64,000 nt of DNA from Motiliproteus sp. SC1-56 (GCF_017309075.1 NZ_JAEMGS010000004.1:234470-298469), one strand, 5' to 3'; positions 24,804 through 34,319 are shown, counted from the stretch's first letter. Notes: generated from the letters alone by a model not told the origin. Numbers and translations: made by a program.

Positions 24804-27428
24804 TTAGAACGTCCCCGCTTTCAGCCGGTAAAGGGCCTCAAGCGCCTGGCGGGGGGTCAGGTTGTCCGGGTCGAGTTCATCCAGGGCGCGCTCCAGCGGA
24901 CTGGGCTGTTGGTTGAACATATCGCCCTGCAATGGCGCGGTGCCATCGGTCGCCACCGGGCGGGGAGGGGCTGCGCCCTCAAGCTGGCTCAGCTTTTCCC
25001 GGGCTTCGGCGATCACGTTACCTGGCACACCGGCCAGTTGGGCGACCTGCAGACCGTAGCTCTGGCTGGCCGGCCCCTCGTGCACGCTGTGCAGGAAGAT
25101 GATGTGGTCCTTGTGCTCGGTGGCGGTCAGGTGCACGTTGGCCACGCTTTCGACCTCCTCGGGCAGGGCCGTGAGTTCGAAGTAGTGGGTGGCGAACAGG
25201 GTGAAGGCGCGGCCTTCGGCCGCCAGGTAGCGGGCGCATGACCAGGCCAGTGAGAGACCGTCGAAGGTGCTGGTGCCCCGACCCACCTCATCCATCAGCA
25301 CAAGGCTGCGTTCGGTGGCGTTGTGGAGAATGTTGGCGGTTTCGGTCATCTCCACCATGAAGGTGGAGCGTCCGCCGGCGAGATCGTCCGAAGAACCCAT
25401 GCGGGTGAAGATACGGTCCACCAGACCGATGCGGGCGCTTTGCGCGGGTACGTAGCCGCCAATGTGGGCCAGCAGCACGATCAGGGCGGTCTGGCGCATG
25501 TAGGTGGACTTACCCCCCATGTTGGGGCCGGTGATGATCAGCATGCGGCGCTGGTTGTCGAGGATGAGGTCGTTGGCCACGAAGGGGTCTTCGGAGACCT
25601 GCTCGACCACCGGGTGACGCCCGCCTTCGATGAACAGGCCCGGCTCCTCTACCACCTGGGGCGCGCAGTAATTCAGCTCATCGGCACTGCAGGCCAGGCC
25701 GTTAAGCACGTCGAGCTCGGCCAGGGCGGCGCTGCACTCCTGCAAGGGGGCAAGCGTTGCCGCCAAGGTTTCGAGCAGCGCTTCGTAGAGGGCCTTTTCC
25801 CGGGCCAGGGCCCGGCTTTTGGCACTCAATGCCTTGTCCTCGAACTCCTTGAGCTCGGGGGTGATAAAGCGCTCGGCATTCTTGAGGGTCTGGCGGCGGA
25901 TGTACTCCGTGGGTGCCCCGGACGACTGGGCGCGGCTGATCTCGATGTAATAGCCGTGTACCCGGTTGAAGCCTACCTTGAGGCTGGGAATGCCGGTGCG
26001 TTCGCGCTCCCGGCGCTCCAGGTCCACCAGGTAGTCGCCGGCATTTTCGCTCAGGGCGCGCAGCTCATCCAGCTCCGAATCGTAGCCGCTGGCGATCACG
26101 CCGCCGTCACGGATTACCACCGGCGGGCTGTCGATAATGGCTCGGGCCAGTAGCGTCTGCAGGTCAGGGAACTCGCTGATCCGCGCGGCCAGCTGCGCGG
26201 CCAGGGGCGAATCCAGCGGCGCCAGGGCCTGCTGAATGGCGGGCAGCGCGGCTAGGGCGCGCTTGAGCCGCTCCAGATCCCGGGGACGGGCCGAGCGCAG
26301 TGCCACCCGGGCCAGGATGCGCTCCATATCCCCGATCTGCTTGAGTTCCGGGGTCAGCGTTTCGTAATGGTAATTCTCGATCAGGCACTCGATGCAGAAT
26401 TGCCGCTGGCTGATGGTCGCGAGGTCACGCAGGGGGCGGTTCAGCCAGCGCCGCAACAGGCGCCCGCCCATCGGGGTGGTGGTGGCGTCGATCACCGAGA
26501 CCAGGGTGTTTTCCGCACCGCCCATCAGGTTCTGGTCCAGCTCCAGGTTACGGCGGGTGGCAGCGTCCAGCACCACGCTGTCTTCCCGGGTTTCCACCTG
26601 GATGGCACGGATATGGGGCAGGTCGGTGCGCTGGGTCTCCTTGGCGTATTGCAGCAGGCAGCCGGCGGCACGCAGCGCCACCGGCAGGTGGTCGCAGCCG
26701 AAGCCGCTAAGGTCCCGGGTCTGGAATTGTTGGTTGAGCAGGCGCAGTGCTGTATCCAGCTCGAAGTGCCAGGGGGGCTGGCGACGCAAGCCGGGCAGGG
26801 GCGGTAGCACGGCTTCCAGGGCGTCGTCCTCGTTATACAGCAGCTCGGCGGGCCGCAGGCGGGCCAGTTCGGCCAGCAGCCCCTCCTCACCCTGGGTCTG
26901 GCAGACCACGAAGCGCCCGGCGCTGATATCCAGGCTGGCGATGCCGAAACGCTCCTCCTCGCAGGTCACGGCTACCAGCAGGTTGTCCCGCTTCTCTTCG
27001 AGCAAGGCTTCGTCGGTCAGGGTGCCCGGCGTCACCACCCGCACCACCTTGCGCTCAACCGGCCCTTTGCTGGTGGCGGGATCGCCGATCTGCTCGGCGA
27101 TGGCGACCGACTGCCCGGCGCGGACAATCTTGGCTACGTAACCGTCCGCCGAGTGGTAGGGAATCCCGGCCATGGGGATCGGTTGGCCCCCGGAGTGACC
27201 ACGGGCGGTGAGGGAGATATCCAGCAGCTCGGATGCGCGCTTGGCATCGTCGTAGAAGAGCTCGTAGAAGTCGCCCATGCGGTAGAAAACCAGCTCGTTG
27301 GGGTGCTCGGCCTTGATGCGGAAGTATTGCTGCATCATTGGTGTGTGCTTACTCTCGCCTGCCCCGCTTTTTGCGGCGTTTTTTCGTGATTTTTGCATTA
27401 ATTTTCCGGGCTTTGCCTGTGTGCTCAT
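24804..27428 (-). CDS. mutS: DNA mismatch repair protein MutS with element-supplied N-terminus
   Basis: Recognises mismatches and starts methyl-directed repair with MutL. 874 residues. The mismatch-binding domain begins at [20 protein letters not shown] (residues about 28-47) with the F-Y-E motif MGDFYELF, and the ATPase domain carries Walker [14 protein letters not shown] and the [17 protein letters not shown] signature. The first 27 residues (basic, lysine-rich) lie outside the conserved domain and come from the integrated element; the native start is stranded near 45.4 kb. The start used is ATG 27428; ATG 27398, preceded by GGAA, is an alternative. The protein should be functional because the fusion point is before the conserved domain. 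Confidence 0.95.
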   Translation of the reverse strand: MSTQAKPGKLMQKSRKNAAKSGAGESKHTPMMQQYFRIKAEHPNELVFYRMGDFYELFYDDAKRASELLDISLTARGHSGGQPIPMAGIPYHSADGYVAKIVRAGQSVAIAEQIGDPATSKGPVERKVVRVVTPGTLTDEALLEEKRDNLLVAVTCEEERFGIASLDISAGRFVVCQTQGEEGLLAELARLRPAELLYNEDDALEAVLPPLPGLRRQPPWHFELDTALRLLNQQFQTRDLSGFGCDHLPVALRAAGCLLQYAKETQRTDLPHIRAIQVETREDSVVLDAATRRNLELDQNLMGGAENTLVSVIDATTTPMGGRLLRRWLNRPLRDLATISQRQFCIECLIENYHYETLTPELKQIGDMERILARVALRSARPRDLERLKRALAALPAIQQALAPLDSPLAAQLAARISEFPDLQTLLARAIIDSPPVVIRDGGVIASGYDSELDELRALSENAGDYLVDLERRERERTGIPSLKVGFNRVHGYYIEISRAQSSGAPTEYIRRQTLKNAERFITPELKEFEDKALSAKSRALAREKALYEALLETLAATLAPLQECSAALAELDVLNGLACSADELNYCAPQVVEEPGLFIEGGRHPVVEQVSEDPFVANDLILDNQRRMLIITGPNMGGKSTYMRQTALIVLLAHIGGYVPAQSARIGLVDRIFTRMGSSDDLAGGRSTFMVEMTETANILHNATERSLVLMDEVGRGTSTFDGLSLAWSCARYLAAEGRAFTLFATHYFELTALPEEVESVANVHLTATEHKDHIIFLHSVHEGPASQSYGLQVAQLAGVPGNVIAEAREKLSQLEGAAPPRPVATDGTAPLQGDMFNQQPSPLERALDELDPDNLTPRQALEALYRLKAGTF
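27331..27353. repeat. attL core repeat in mutS
   Basis: Begins TGCATCAT and shares 20 of 23 positions with 45388-45410; differences are at repeat positions 9, 12 and 20 (all T here, G in the right copy). It lies over the codons for SKHTPMMQ of mutS, minus strand. Confidence 0.85.
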
Positions 27429-27446
27429 CGTCTGCGTACGTTAATC

Positions 27447-27474
27447 TTTAAAAGCGCACATAAGTGTAAATCAA
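27447..27474 (-). promoter_or_regulatory. Candidate element-borne mutS promoter
   Basis: On the minus strand TTGATT (27474-27469) and TTTAAA (27452-27447) are spaced by 16 bases, about 20 bases upstream of the mutS start. Both match the sigma-70 consensus only partly. If used, mutS transcription depends on element DNA while the element is integrated. Confidence 0.3.
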
Positions 27475-27482
27475 GAAAACTG

Positions 27483-27500
27483 GTGTAGCTTGTTGTGTAG
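27483..27500. repeat. Arm-type integrase site, left
   Basis: 18-bp sequence GTGTAGCTTGTTGTGTAG; 16 of 18 bases match the copy at 45318-45335 in the same orientation. Position between attL and the integrase gene fits an arm-type binding site. Confidence 0.6.
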
Positions 27501-27600
27501 GGTGTTACCGTAACGCGTGGAGTGTGCCAAAAAACCTACACTAAAAAGCCTCGAGGAGCGGCACCCGTCGAGGCTCGACCATGCGATGCTGGAGGGACCC

Positions 27601-28920
27601 ATGGCCGGCGACAATTCTAACCGATCCGCCCGCCCTTTGTCTGATGCTGCCGTGCGGCGAATGAAGGCGGGGGCGACCCTGGCGGATGCGGGAGACCACC
27701 GTGGCCTTCGAGTAACCAGGGGCAAGCGGGGCGGGACGACGTTCTATTACCGGTATCGCAGCCCCGTTGCCGATCCGGGCGGCCAGCGCCCGATCCGCCA
27801 GTACCGCATCGGCCATTACCCCGAGATGTCCCTAGCGGAGGCCAGGGCGTGTCATACGGCGCTCAAAGCCAAACGGGACTCCGGGCTGTGCCCGGCGGCC
27901 GAAGCCCGCCGAGAGGCGGCGACAGCGCGGGAGAGCGCCGACGACCAGCGTAAGGGCGCGCAGTTGGCCGCCTTTACCGTCGAACACCTGGTGGAGAAAT
28001 ACCTGGCGGAGTACATCGAGGATCGAACCGCCCCTAACGGTCAGCTTCTACGCAGGGGCGCACGGGCGATCAAAGGCCAGCGCGAGGCTCGCCGAACGCT
28101 ATACGGGGATGCGGTCCGGGGGCTCGGCTCCCGTCCGGCGGTGAGCGTCTCCAGCAAGGAGGTCCTCGAACTGATCCAGTCCATTGTCGACCGGGGCGCC
28201 AGTGTCCAGGCCGGTGTTGTCCTGCGCGAACTGACCGCCGCCTTCGACTTCGCCATCGGTGATCCGCTCCCGGAGGACTTCCAGAACCCCTGCTACCAGG
28301 CCAAGGGCATACTTCGCCGCAAGAAGCTGAAACTGACCTGTGCGCGGGGCAAGCGGGTGCTGAGCGACCAGGAGCTCTCCCGGCTGCTCGCCTGGTTGCC
28401 GGGCAGCCGATACACCCCGACGCAGAAAAACGTCCTGCTCTTCACCCTGATGACGGGCTGTCGTACCGGAGAAGTGTGCGGGGCGCGTTGGAGCGACATC
28501 GACCTTGAAAACCGGACCTGGCACCTGCGGGAAACCAAATCGGGCAGCGAGCGCTATGTGCAGCTGGCCGATCAGGCCATCGACTTCCTGGTCCAGCTGC
28601 GCCGGGTGACGGGCGACTGCCTGTTCCCCTCCCGCAAGACCGGCCAGCCGCTACAGCAGAAACAGCTGACCGAGCAGGCCTGGCGCATGCGCCGTGACCG
28701 CGTTTTCATCGACCTGCCGAAATGGACCCCCCACGACCTGCGCCGGACCGTGCGCACCGGCTTGGCGCGTCTCGGCTGCCCCTCCGAGGTGGCCGAGGCG
28801 ATCCTGGGCCATGCCCGCTCCGGTATCGAGGGGACCTATGATCTACACCGCTATGAGGCTGAGTGTCGCATCTGGCTGCAGCGGTGGAATGACCATCTTG
28901 ATGCTTTGCGAGAAAAATAA
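27601..28920 (+). CDS. Tyrosine recombinase integrase (P4 type)
   Basis: Catalyses site-specific integration and excision of the element. About 439 residues: N-terminal DUF4102-like arm-binding domain (FYYRYRSPVADPGGQRPIRQ, IGHYPEMSLAEARA), central SAM-like domain, and a C-terminal catalytic domain with all expected residues: Arg in TGCRTGEVCGARW, Lys in RETKSGSERYV, HxxR in TPHDLRRTVRTGLARLG, His in AILGHARSG and the nucleophile Tyr in YDLHRYEAE or the nearby GTYDLHR. ATG 27601 is preceded by GGAGGG; a GTG at 27517 would add 28 residues. The adjacent direction, pointing into the element from the mutS end, is typical. Confidence 0.95.
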   Translation: MAGDNSNRSARPLSDAAVRRMKAGATLADAGDHRGLRVTRGKRGGTTFYYRYRSPVADPGGQRPIRQYRIGHYPEMSLAEARACHTALKAKRDSGLCPAAEARREAATARESADDQRKGAQLAAFTVEHLVEKYLAEYIEDRTAPNGQLLRRGARAIKGQREARRTLYGDAVRGLGSRPAVSVSSKEVLELIQSIVDRGASVQAGVVLRELTAAFDFAIGDPLPEDFQNPCYQAKGILRRKKLKLTCARGKRVLSDQELSRLLAWLPGSRYTPTQKNVLLFTLMTGCRTGEVCGARWSDIDLENRTWHLRETKSGSERYVQLADQAIDFLVQLRRVTGDCLFPSRKTGQPLQQKQLTEQAWRMRRDRVFIDLPKWTPHDLRRTVRTGLARLGCPSEVAEAILGHARSGIEGTYDLHRYEAECRIWLQRWNDHLDALREK

Positions 28921-28931
28921 GGGAGTGCTTT

Positions 28932-29507
28932 ATGCAAACAGAGGATATGCGAACCGAGGAAGAGCTGGCTTACCAGAAGCAGCTTCAAGATGAGGAGGAG
29001 TCCTTCGACGTTGCTGCGGAGGAGTATGCCTGGCGGCGCGCGCAGTGGCGCAGCCTGGTCGCGCAGGGCCGGTCAGGGCGAAGCGGAGCACGTCCTTTCT
29101 GGAGTTACTTCATTCGCTGGTTAGAGCAAGGCACGCGTCTTGAAAAGCTGGCAGCAAAACGGCTTAAGGCGGCTCTAGACGCCCCCGCGGCGGAGGTCTC
29201 CGATGCCCTGGGCATCACCCGTGAGGCCGCCCCTCAGCGCAGGGGGTACCCGACGCAGCAGCGATTATTCATCGACTGGTATTGCGAAACTCTCTTGGAG
29301 AGGGGCTTGCCGCCTGATACCAAACTGCCCAAATCGGAACGTGATGCTTGGTTGAGTCAACAGCCGCTAGAGATCCAGGACCGGCTTTCGGAGAGTACCC
29401 TGTTGAAATGGGCGGCGCTGGCGAGGGAGGAGGCCGCTGACCCAGATTCAATGTTCTATCTTCTTCGCGACTTCGAATGCTATGAAGATGACGATTGCCC
29501 CGCCTAG
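28932..29507 (+). CDS. Hypothetical element protein downstream of integrase
   Basis: 191 residues, starting 11 bases after the integrase stop and probably co-transcribed with it. The N-terminal 40 residues are acidic and helix-forming (EELAYQKQLQDEEESFDVAA), the middle is basic and the end is acidic. There is no signal peptide or membrane segment. I do not recognise the family. Its position next to the integrase suggests a role in element maintenance, but nothing in the sequence proves it. Confidence 0.65.
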   Translation: MQTEDMRTEEELAYQKQLQDEEESFDVAAEEYAWRRAQWRSLVAQGRSGRSGARPFWSYFIRWLEQGTRLEKLAAKRLKAALDAPAAEVSDALGITREAAPQRRGYPTQQRLFIDWYCETLLERGLPPDTKLPKSERDAWLSQQPLEIQDRLSESTLLKWAALAREEAADPDSMFYLLRDFECYEDDDCPA

Positions 29508-29615
29508 CGCACTTTAGCCATCAGTGCAAGTAATGGTCAAATTTCGCCGTTACTCGTGGCGCTTTTTACCCCCGATTAGAGTCTCTTCCGTCCACTAACG
29601 GAAACGGAGAGACCC

Positions 29616-29813
29616 ATGTCCAAACCGAATATCCACCCAGATTATAAAATCGCCGAAGTGGCCGAACAGCTCTCGGCGAGTGTACCCACCATCTACAAGC
29701 TGATCCACGACGGGACCCTATCGACCTACAAGCTGGGGCGGGGCACCCGCGTCACCCGCGAGTCCGTAGCGGCATTGCGGTTGGGAGGGATTCAGCGCAA
29801 CGGTACGAGTTAG
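29616..29813 (+). CDS. AlpA/excisionase-like helix-turn-helix protein
   Basis: 65-residue DNA-binding protein with a MerR/HTH_17-type winged helix: YKIAEVAEQLSASVPTIYKL, then GTLSTYKLGRGTRVTRESV, where the arginine/threonine wing contacts DNA. Such proteins act as excisionase or as activators of integrase expression in P4-type islands. A good ribosome-binding site (GGAGAG) precedes the ATG. It is likely the recombination directionality factor of this element; this is inference from family and position. Confidence 0.8.
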   Translation: MSKPNIHPDYKIAEVAEQLSASVPTIYKLIHDGTLSTYKLGRGTRVTRESVAALRLGGIQRNGTS

Positions 29814-29815
29814 TC

Positions 29816-30145
29816 ATGCTGCCCCCGGCTGTTTTCGAGCTTTTTTTAAAAGCAGGTGCGCGCGTCCAAGCCAAAGAGAAAGCGCTCGGTATGCCCGAAG
29901 GGGGTGCAGTAATGCGAATCCCCGGCCGCCCACACAGCGACCGGGACTACGCCACGGCAGAGCAACTGGCTAAGGCTGCGAGTAGCAGTCAGCCCAATTT
30001 AGCACGGGACGAACCGGCCCCCAGGGACCAAATCCCCATCTCAATCGGGGGCCGGTCAACGTGTCCCAACGACCCTATCCCTTTTCTACAAGCCGTGCCC
30101 TGCTCGGCGGGGGGCCTCATTGCGCCCAAAAAAGGGGCCTTTTAG
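29816..30145 (+). CDS. Doubtful small ORF between alpA-like gene and primase
   Basis: Open frame of 109 codons starting two bases after the alpA-like stop. It is rich in Pro, Ala and Gly with no recognisable domain. Its first half (PPAVFELFLKAGARVQAKEK) looks coding; the second half (after residue 45) looks like untranslated leader. It may be a short real peptide, a remnant, or the primase leader. Confidence 0.3.
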   Translation: MLPPAVFELFLKAGARVQAKEKALGMPEGGAVMRIPGRPHSDRDYATAEQLAKAASSSQPNLARDEPAPRDQIPISIGGRSTCPNDPIPFLQAVPCSAGGLIAPKKGAF

Positions 30146-30156
30146 AGAATTAAACA

Positions 30157-32772
30157 ATGATCAACAGAAAACAGAATTTGTCTGCCGGCGGCGAAGCGCC
30201 GACAGTCACCCTCGACCTTGACGCGCTGGGCCTCGCTGAGGCCGAGAGCATGGACCTCAATCCCGTCGTCAGCCCCCGCAAGACCAGAGACGAGTGCCTG
30301 AGTGCAAACTACGCCGGGACCGTGGACCTGCACCAAATCACGACCCCCGAGGGCGTCATCGCCTTCACAGAGCTCTGCTCGAAAGGGGGCGTGCCCGTCA
30401 CCAAGGAGCTGGATGCGCAGGGGCAGACGGTCAAGAAGGCCGCCACGCCCCGCCTCTGGTCCATGCGCCAGGTCCACGTCCAGTCGATCCAGGCGCTCGG
30501 GGATCACCTCCAGCAGATGGCCCCGGACCCCTCCAAGGCCATCGTGCTGGGCGAGCCCACCGAAGCCGTCACCGGGGGCAGCAACAATGTGCGCAAGGCA
30601 TCACCCGCCTCGCCGGGCAGGGGGGGCTATGCCGACACCTGGTATGAGCCCACGCTGCGCGGCTCGGGAACCCGTCTGCTGGTGCTCGACATCGACGCCG
30701 ACGGTTGCTCCCTGGGCGTCGAGGTCACCTCTGGCACAGCGCCGGCAGTGGTGAAGGCCCTCGAAGGGGCGATCGCCACCCATTACCCGGATCTCGAAGA
30801 CGTCGACCTGTTTTACAGCTTTACTGCCAGCCAGAAGCCGGACGGCAGCAACATCCGCCTGCGGGTGTTCGCGGTCCTGGACCGGCTCTACACCTGGAAG
30901 GAGCTGAGGCGCTGGGCCGCGGCCACCTCGCTTCCGCCGGATCTCTCCGTGTTCTCGTCACAGCAGCTCATCTACGTTGCCGCGCCGATCCGTCCGCCGG
31001 GCCAGCCAGACCCCATCGCAAACCGGATGGGCCTTATCGAGGGGCTCTTAGATACCGCCACCCTGAAGATTCCGGATGAACCCCAGGCGGGTGAACCCAA
31101 GTCCGATGAGCCCAGGTCGGCGGCACTTGGCGGCGGTGGGGCTTACTTGCCCGGGATGATCCCGATCGAGAAAGAGTTCTGCCGCCGGGTCGATCTTGCG
31201 TCGCTGTTGCTGATGAAGGGCTACGCGCCGGGGCCGGAGGCGGATACTTACTGCCATCCGGGCAGCCAGAGCGGGCAGGCGGGGCTGACGGTCTACAACG
31301 ATCGGGCCGTGCCCACCTGCTACTCCTTCAACCAGACCGATCCCCTCAGAAGCGCCCACCGCCTGGACGCCTTCAACGTCTACGAGCGCCTCTGGCACGA
31401 CGGCGATCACCAGGCGGCCAGGCGCGCCGTCGGCAAGGCCATGACCACCCCCGAGGGGCTCAGTGCCCTCGTCCACAATGCCCGTATCAGCGATGTGGCC
31501 GCTTTCGAGAGCTTCGAACGGGACGCGGTTCCGGACCAGGCCGCCAATGATCCCGGCCTGGAGATCGAGGAGGGCGCCAACCCCTACCAGGCCAAACCGG
31601 TCCCCTTGGGGTTCGACTTTACCCGGATTACCGCCCGCCCGTGGATACTGGGCCGTGAATTGATGCGAGGCCAGCTGCATGTGCTGACGAGTCCGGGGGG
31701 CACCGGCAAATCGGCCCTGGCCTTGACCATCGCGGTGGCCGTTGCCACCAACCGCCCCCTCACCGGTGTAACGGTCCTGGAATCCGGCGCCGTCTGGGTG
31801 ATCAACAACGAGGATGATCAGGATGAGCTTTATCGCCGCCTGGGCGGGATTCTCAAGTTTCACGATATTTCCGTCGAGAGCCTGCAGGGACGGCTCTTCG
31901 TAAACTCGGGCTACGGGGCGCCTTTCATCTTCGCGAAAAAGAACCAAGAGGGGGCTATTGGGCCCGGCCAGACGGTCGAGCTCATCGTCGAGGAGATTCG
32001 GGAAAAGGACATCAAGCTGCTCATCGTCGACCCCCTGGTCAGCACCCACGAGTGCGAGGAAAACTCCAACGAAGCCATGAACCGCGTCGCCGACCAGTTC
32101 AAATACATCGCCAAAAAGACCGGCTGTGGGGTTCAGCTCGTCCACCATAACCGTAAAGTGAATGCCGGTGGCGACTCCGAGGCCAGTGCGGGAGACGCCG
32201 AGTCCGGGCGGGGCGCCTCGGCTCTGAAGGACGCCTCGCGCTCGATGCGCACCCTGGCACGAATGAATGAAAATACGGCCAAGAAGTGGGGCATACCGGC
32301 CGACGAACGGCCCCGGTACATTCGGGACGACAGCGCGAAATCCAACTATGCCCTGCCGGACGGCGCGGCCCGCTGGTACAGGCTGGAAACGGTAGAGCTG
32401 GGCAACGGCGACAGCGTCGGTGTGCCGGTGCCGTTTGATCCTTCCAAGCTGGTGGAAAGGGCCGAGATGAAGAAAGTCGCGGAGCAGGAGGAAAAGCTGG
32501 CGCAGGCTCGAAAGGACGTCCTGACTTACATGGGGGAGGCGAGCAGTCTGTCCCGTGGCGAACTGGTCGAGCGTCTGAAGCCGCTTTGGGATCTGGAGCA
32601 GAGGGCGGCCGAAGACCGGATCAAGGCGTGTATTCCCGAGGGGCGTGACCATGCGGTACTCGTCGCCGGTGACTTTGGTGGCCCCTACCGACTCTGGATC
32701 GAGAAGAAGGGGGCGCACAAAACAGCCCCCCAATATATTCGCCAAGAGCGGGTGGCGGATGAACCCTGTTAG
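30157..32772 (+). CDS. Primase-like / RepA-type hexameric helicase fusion
   Basis: 871-residue replication protein. The N-terminal half has an archaeo-eukaryotic-primase-like acid motif LVLDIDAD (about residue 175) and resembles the primase-like part of island replication proteins, although I cannot place all primase motifs. The C-terminal half is an AAA_25/RepA-type ATPase: Walker A SPGGTGKSALA (about residue 515), Walker B LLIVDPLVS, the sensor HHNRK and the GRGASALKDASRSMRTL block typical of RepA helicases. Such fusions start autonomous replication of P4-like elements after excision. Confidence 0.85.
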   Translation: MINRKQNLSAGGEAPTVTLDLDALGLAEAESMDLNPVVSPRKTRDECLSANYAGTVDLHQITTPEGVIAFTELCSKGGVPVTKELDAQGQTVKKAATPRLWSMRQVHVQSIQALGDHLQQMAPDPSKAIVLGEPTEAVTGGSNNVRKASPASPGRGGYADTWYEPTLRGSGTRLLVLDIDADGCSLGVEVTSGTAPAVVKALEGAIATHYPDLEDVDLFYSFTASQKPDGSNIRLRVFAVLDRLYTWKELRRWAAATSLPPDLSVFSSQQLIYVAAPIRPPGQPDPIANRMGLIEGLLDTATLKIPDEPQAGEPKSDEPRSAALGGGGAYLPGMIPIEKEFCRRVDLASLLLMKGYAPGPEADTYCHPGSQSGQAGLTVYNDRAVPTCYSFNQTDPLRSAHRLDAFNVYERLWHDGDHQAARRAVGKAMTTPEGLSALVHNARISDVAAFESFERDAVPDQAANDPGLEIEEGANPYQAKPVPLGFDFTRITARPWILGRELMRGQLHVLTSPGGTGKSALALTIAVAVATNRPLTGVTVLESGAVWVINNEDDQDELYRRLGGILKFHDISVESLQGRLFVNSGYGAPFIFAKKNQEGAIGPGQTVELIVEEIREKDIKLLIVDPLVSTHECEENSNEAMNRVADQFKYIAKKTGCGVQLVHHNRKVNAGGDSEASAGDAESGRGASALKDASRSMRTLARMNENTAKKWGIPADERPRYIRDDSAKSNYALPDGAARWYRLETVELGNGDSVGVPVPFDPSKLVERAEMKKVAEQEEKLAQARKDVLTYMGEASSLSRGELVERLKPLWDLEQRAAEDRIKACIPEGRDHAVLVAGDFGGPYRLWIEKKGAHKTAPQYIRQERVADEPC

Positions 32773-33132
32773 GCAAACCGAGCCACCCTGCGAAGCCCGA
32801 AGTTCCATGACAGGCAGTGAAGCGGGGCTGGGGCCTGCCCTGCGCAGGCTTCGCTGTTTGCGCAGCTGTCGAAGTCTCCTGCGACCTCCTGTTCTCGGGG
32901 CTTCGGGCTCCGCAGGCTTCGCACCCCTATAAGGGGCATGCCGCCGCCTGCGAGGGCGGCTGGCACAGCCCCTGTCTTCCCGTTTTTAAGTTTCAAGTTC
33001 CGGATTGGCCTCCAGGAGGAGGCCCCCGCCCAGCGTCGGTTTGTCCGGCGGATGCCTCGTCACCATGGCCGGTTTCGGGGTGAATAGGTGAGCGCTTTTT
33101 CATGGTGCAGTTTTGCAGGTTGGTTCAACAAG

Positions 33133-33171
33133 AAAGCCCCGGTCGCTGGATAGCGTACCGGGGCTTTTTTT
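33133..33171 (+). terminator. Strong terminator in non-coding region
   Basis: Arms AAAGCCCCGGT (33133-33143) and ACCGGGGCTTT (33157-33167), with an inner CGC/GCG pair, followed by further T. It ends a plus-strand transcript that has no recognisable gene in its last 360 bases. Confidence 0.85.
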
Positions 33172-33517
33172 ACCCACTAACTCAGATTATGGAAGAGCGG
33201 GGTTTCCTATTGCTCAAGCCGGAGTAAGGCAGCTCGTGGAGCCCTTGGGGTTGGGCCAAAGAACCCAGGTGGGCTTCCGTGACAGACATTAATCTGTACA
33301 TAAATTTGAGCCCCGAGCAGTACGCCAAGGAATGGCATCAATGTGAGCATTAGATCCATATGACCTCCAGAAGAGGGTTTTCGGGAGGGCTCGGCCGACA
33401 CTATCCTTGGACCAAAATTGGTTGATTCGTTAGAACCACATCACTAAACTGAATTTGCTAGATACAGAAAGTGGCGTTTTGGTGACGGCCTTGCCCGGAA
33501 CTAATTCCGCTCCTTGG

Positions 33518-33541
33518 AAGGGCCTGAAAGGGCCCTTTTTC
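33518..33541 (+). terminator. Second terminator in non-coding region
   Basis: Arms AAGGGCC (33518-33524) and GGCCCTT (33531-33537) with loop TGAAAG and a TTTTTCTTT tail. It is 350 bases after the first terminator, so a separate small transcript probably ends here. Confidence 0.75.
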
Positions 33542-33675
33542 TTTGCCCCTTCAAAGCTGGGTTTTATATTAACTGCTGCTCGGGTGCATACAACATCTAG
33601 TATTTGGCACAGGTTCGACAGTTTTTTGACCGCCCCTTGGTGCTTTTTTAAACGCCGCTGAAAGTCACGGTTAGA

Positions 33676-33840
33676 TAGGGGTAAGTGGTTACCAACAAGC
33701 TCTCTTGGTTAAAACCAAAAAGAATATAAAAGTTTTTTTAAGAAGCCATAAAGTATAGAAAGCATGTTTGCGCTAACCACTAGGTGTAGGGGTAAAGGCG
33801 TCGCCAAACCACAATAAATGGTTGATTTAAAGTAGGGTAA
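33676..33840. repeat. Iteron-like repeats in AT-rich segment
   Basis: TAGGGGTAAG (33676-33685), TAGGGGTAAAG (33787-33797) and TAGGGTAA (33833-33840) in direct orientation. AGTGGTTA (33684-33691) and TAACCACT (33774-33781) form an inverted pair, and TTGGTT/AACCAA arms lie at 33705-33718. The pattern is compatible with a replication origin but spacing is irregular. Confidence 0.4.
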
Positions 33841-34027
33841 ACCTGTTCATAAGATCGGCAGAGTGCGCCGAAGGCAGGAGGTCAGGCAAGCGTCGGCCTG
33901 AAATAGAAGAGATCCAGCCCCGCCTGCGGATAGCTCAAGAGTGGTTCGAGTACCTAGCCGAGGAACTCCTGAAAGTTACCTCCAGAAGCTGTTTTTGAAG
34001 CACGCCAGCGCCCCTGTTGCCATTCAA

Positions 34028-34050
34028 ATATTGTTACAATGTAACAATAT
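34028..34050. promoter_or_regulatory. Perfect 23-bp palindrome, probable operator
   Basis: Arms ATATTGTTACA (34028-34038) and TGTAACAATAT (34040-34050) around a single A, 20 bases before the start of a helix-turn-helix gene. Position and symmetry fit an autoregulatory operator overlapping the gene's promoter or start region. Confidence 0.7.
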
Positions 34051-34070
34051 GGCCGATCGGAGGACGCCCC

Positions 34071-34316
34071 ATGACCCCTGAACAATACCGAGCAACCCGC
34101 CTCTGGTTCGGCTGCAGCGTCGCCGAGTGGACCCAACTGCTCGGCATCTCACGCTCCCTGCACGGCAAGCTGACCGGCGGGTTCGTTGACGTATCCAGGC
34201 AAACCGAGCAGCTCATCCGAGCCCTGCTGGCGCACCGGCAGACGCAGATGAAACTGGCGGAGTTGGAGGAACAGGTCGAGCGGGCCGGTGTGCGTGAGCA
34301 GCTCTGCCGTTTTTAG
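34071..34316 (+). CDS. Small helix-turn-helix regulator
   Basis: 81-residue protein with a Cro/XRE-like DNA-binding region (YRATRLWFGCSVAEWTQLLG, then ISRSLHGKLTGGF) and a helical C-terminal half (TQMKLAELEEQVERAG). ATG 34071 is preceded by CGGAGG. The perfect palindrome just upstream suggests it binds its own control region. Only three bases separate its stop from the stop of the convergent operon, so the two transcripts must overlap unless they terminate inside one another. Confidence 0.75.
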   Translation: MTPEQYRATRLWFGCSVAEWTQLLGISRSLHGKLTGGFVDVSRQTEQLIRALLAHRQTQMKLAELEEQVERAGVREQLCRF

Positions 34317-34319
34317 CCT

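Larger units (their letters stand above)
32773..34027. other. 1.25-kb non-coding region with two terminators and short repeats
   Basis: No convincing gene. The first 360 bases are GC-rich with short inverted repeats (for example CCTGCGCAGG at 32839-32848) and end in a strong terminator. A second terminator stands at 33518-33541. Around 33670-33840 the DNA is AT-rich with repeated TAGGGGTAA-like units and inverted repeats. A 33831-33998 frame lacking any ATG encodes a protein-like tail (RPEIEEIQPRLRIAQEWFEY), perhaps a gene remnant. The whole lies between the helicase gene and an HTH regulator, a usual place for an origin and control RNAs. Confidence 0.6.

Noticed and set aside
33455..33661. 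68-codon frame over the second non-coding terminator
   Set aside because: It would run through a strong terminator and has no ribosome-binding site.
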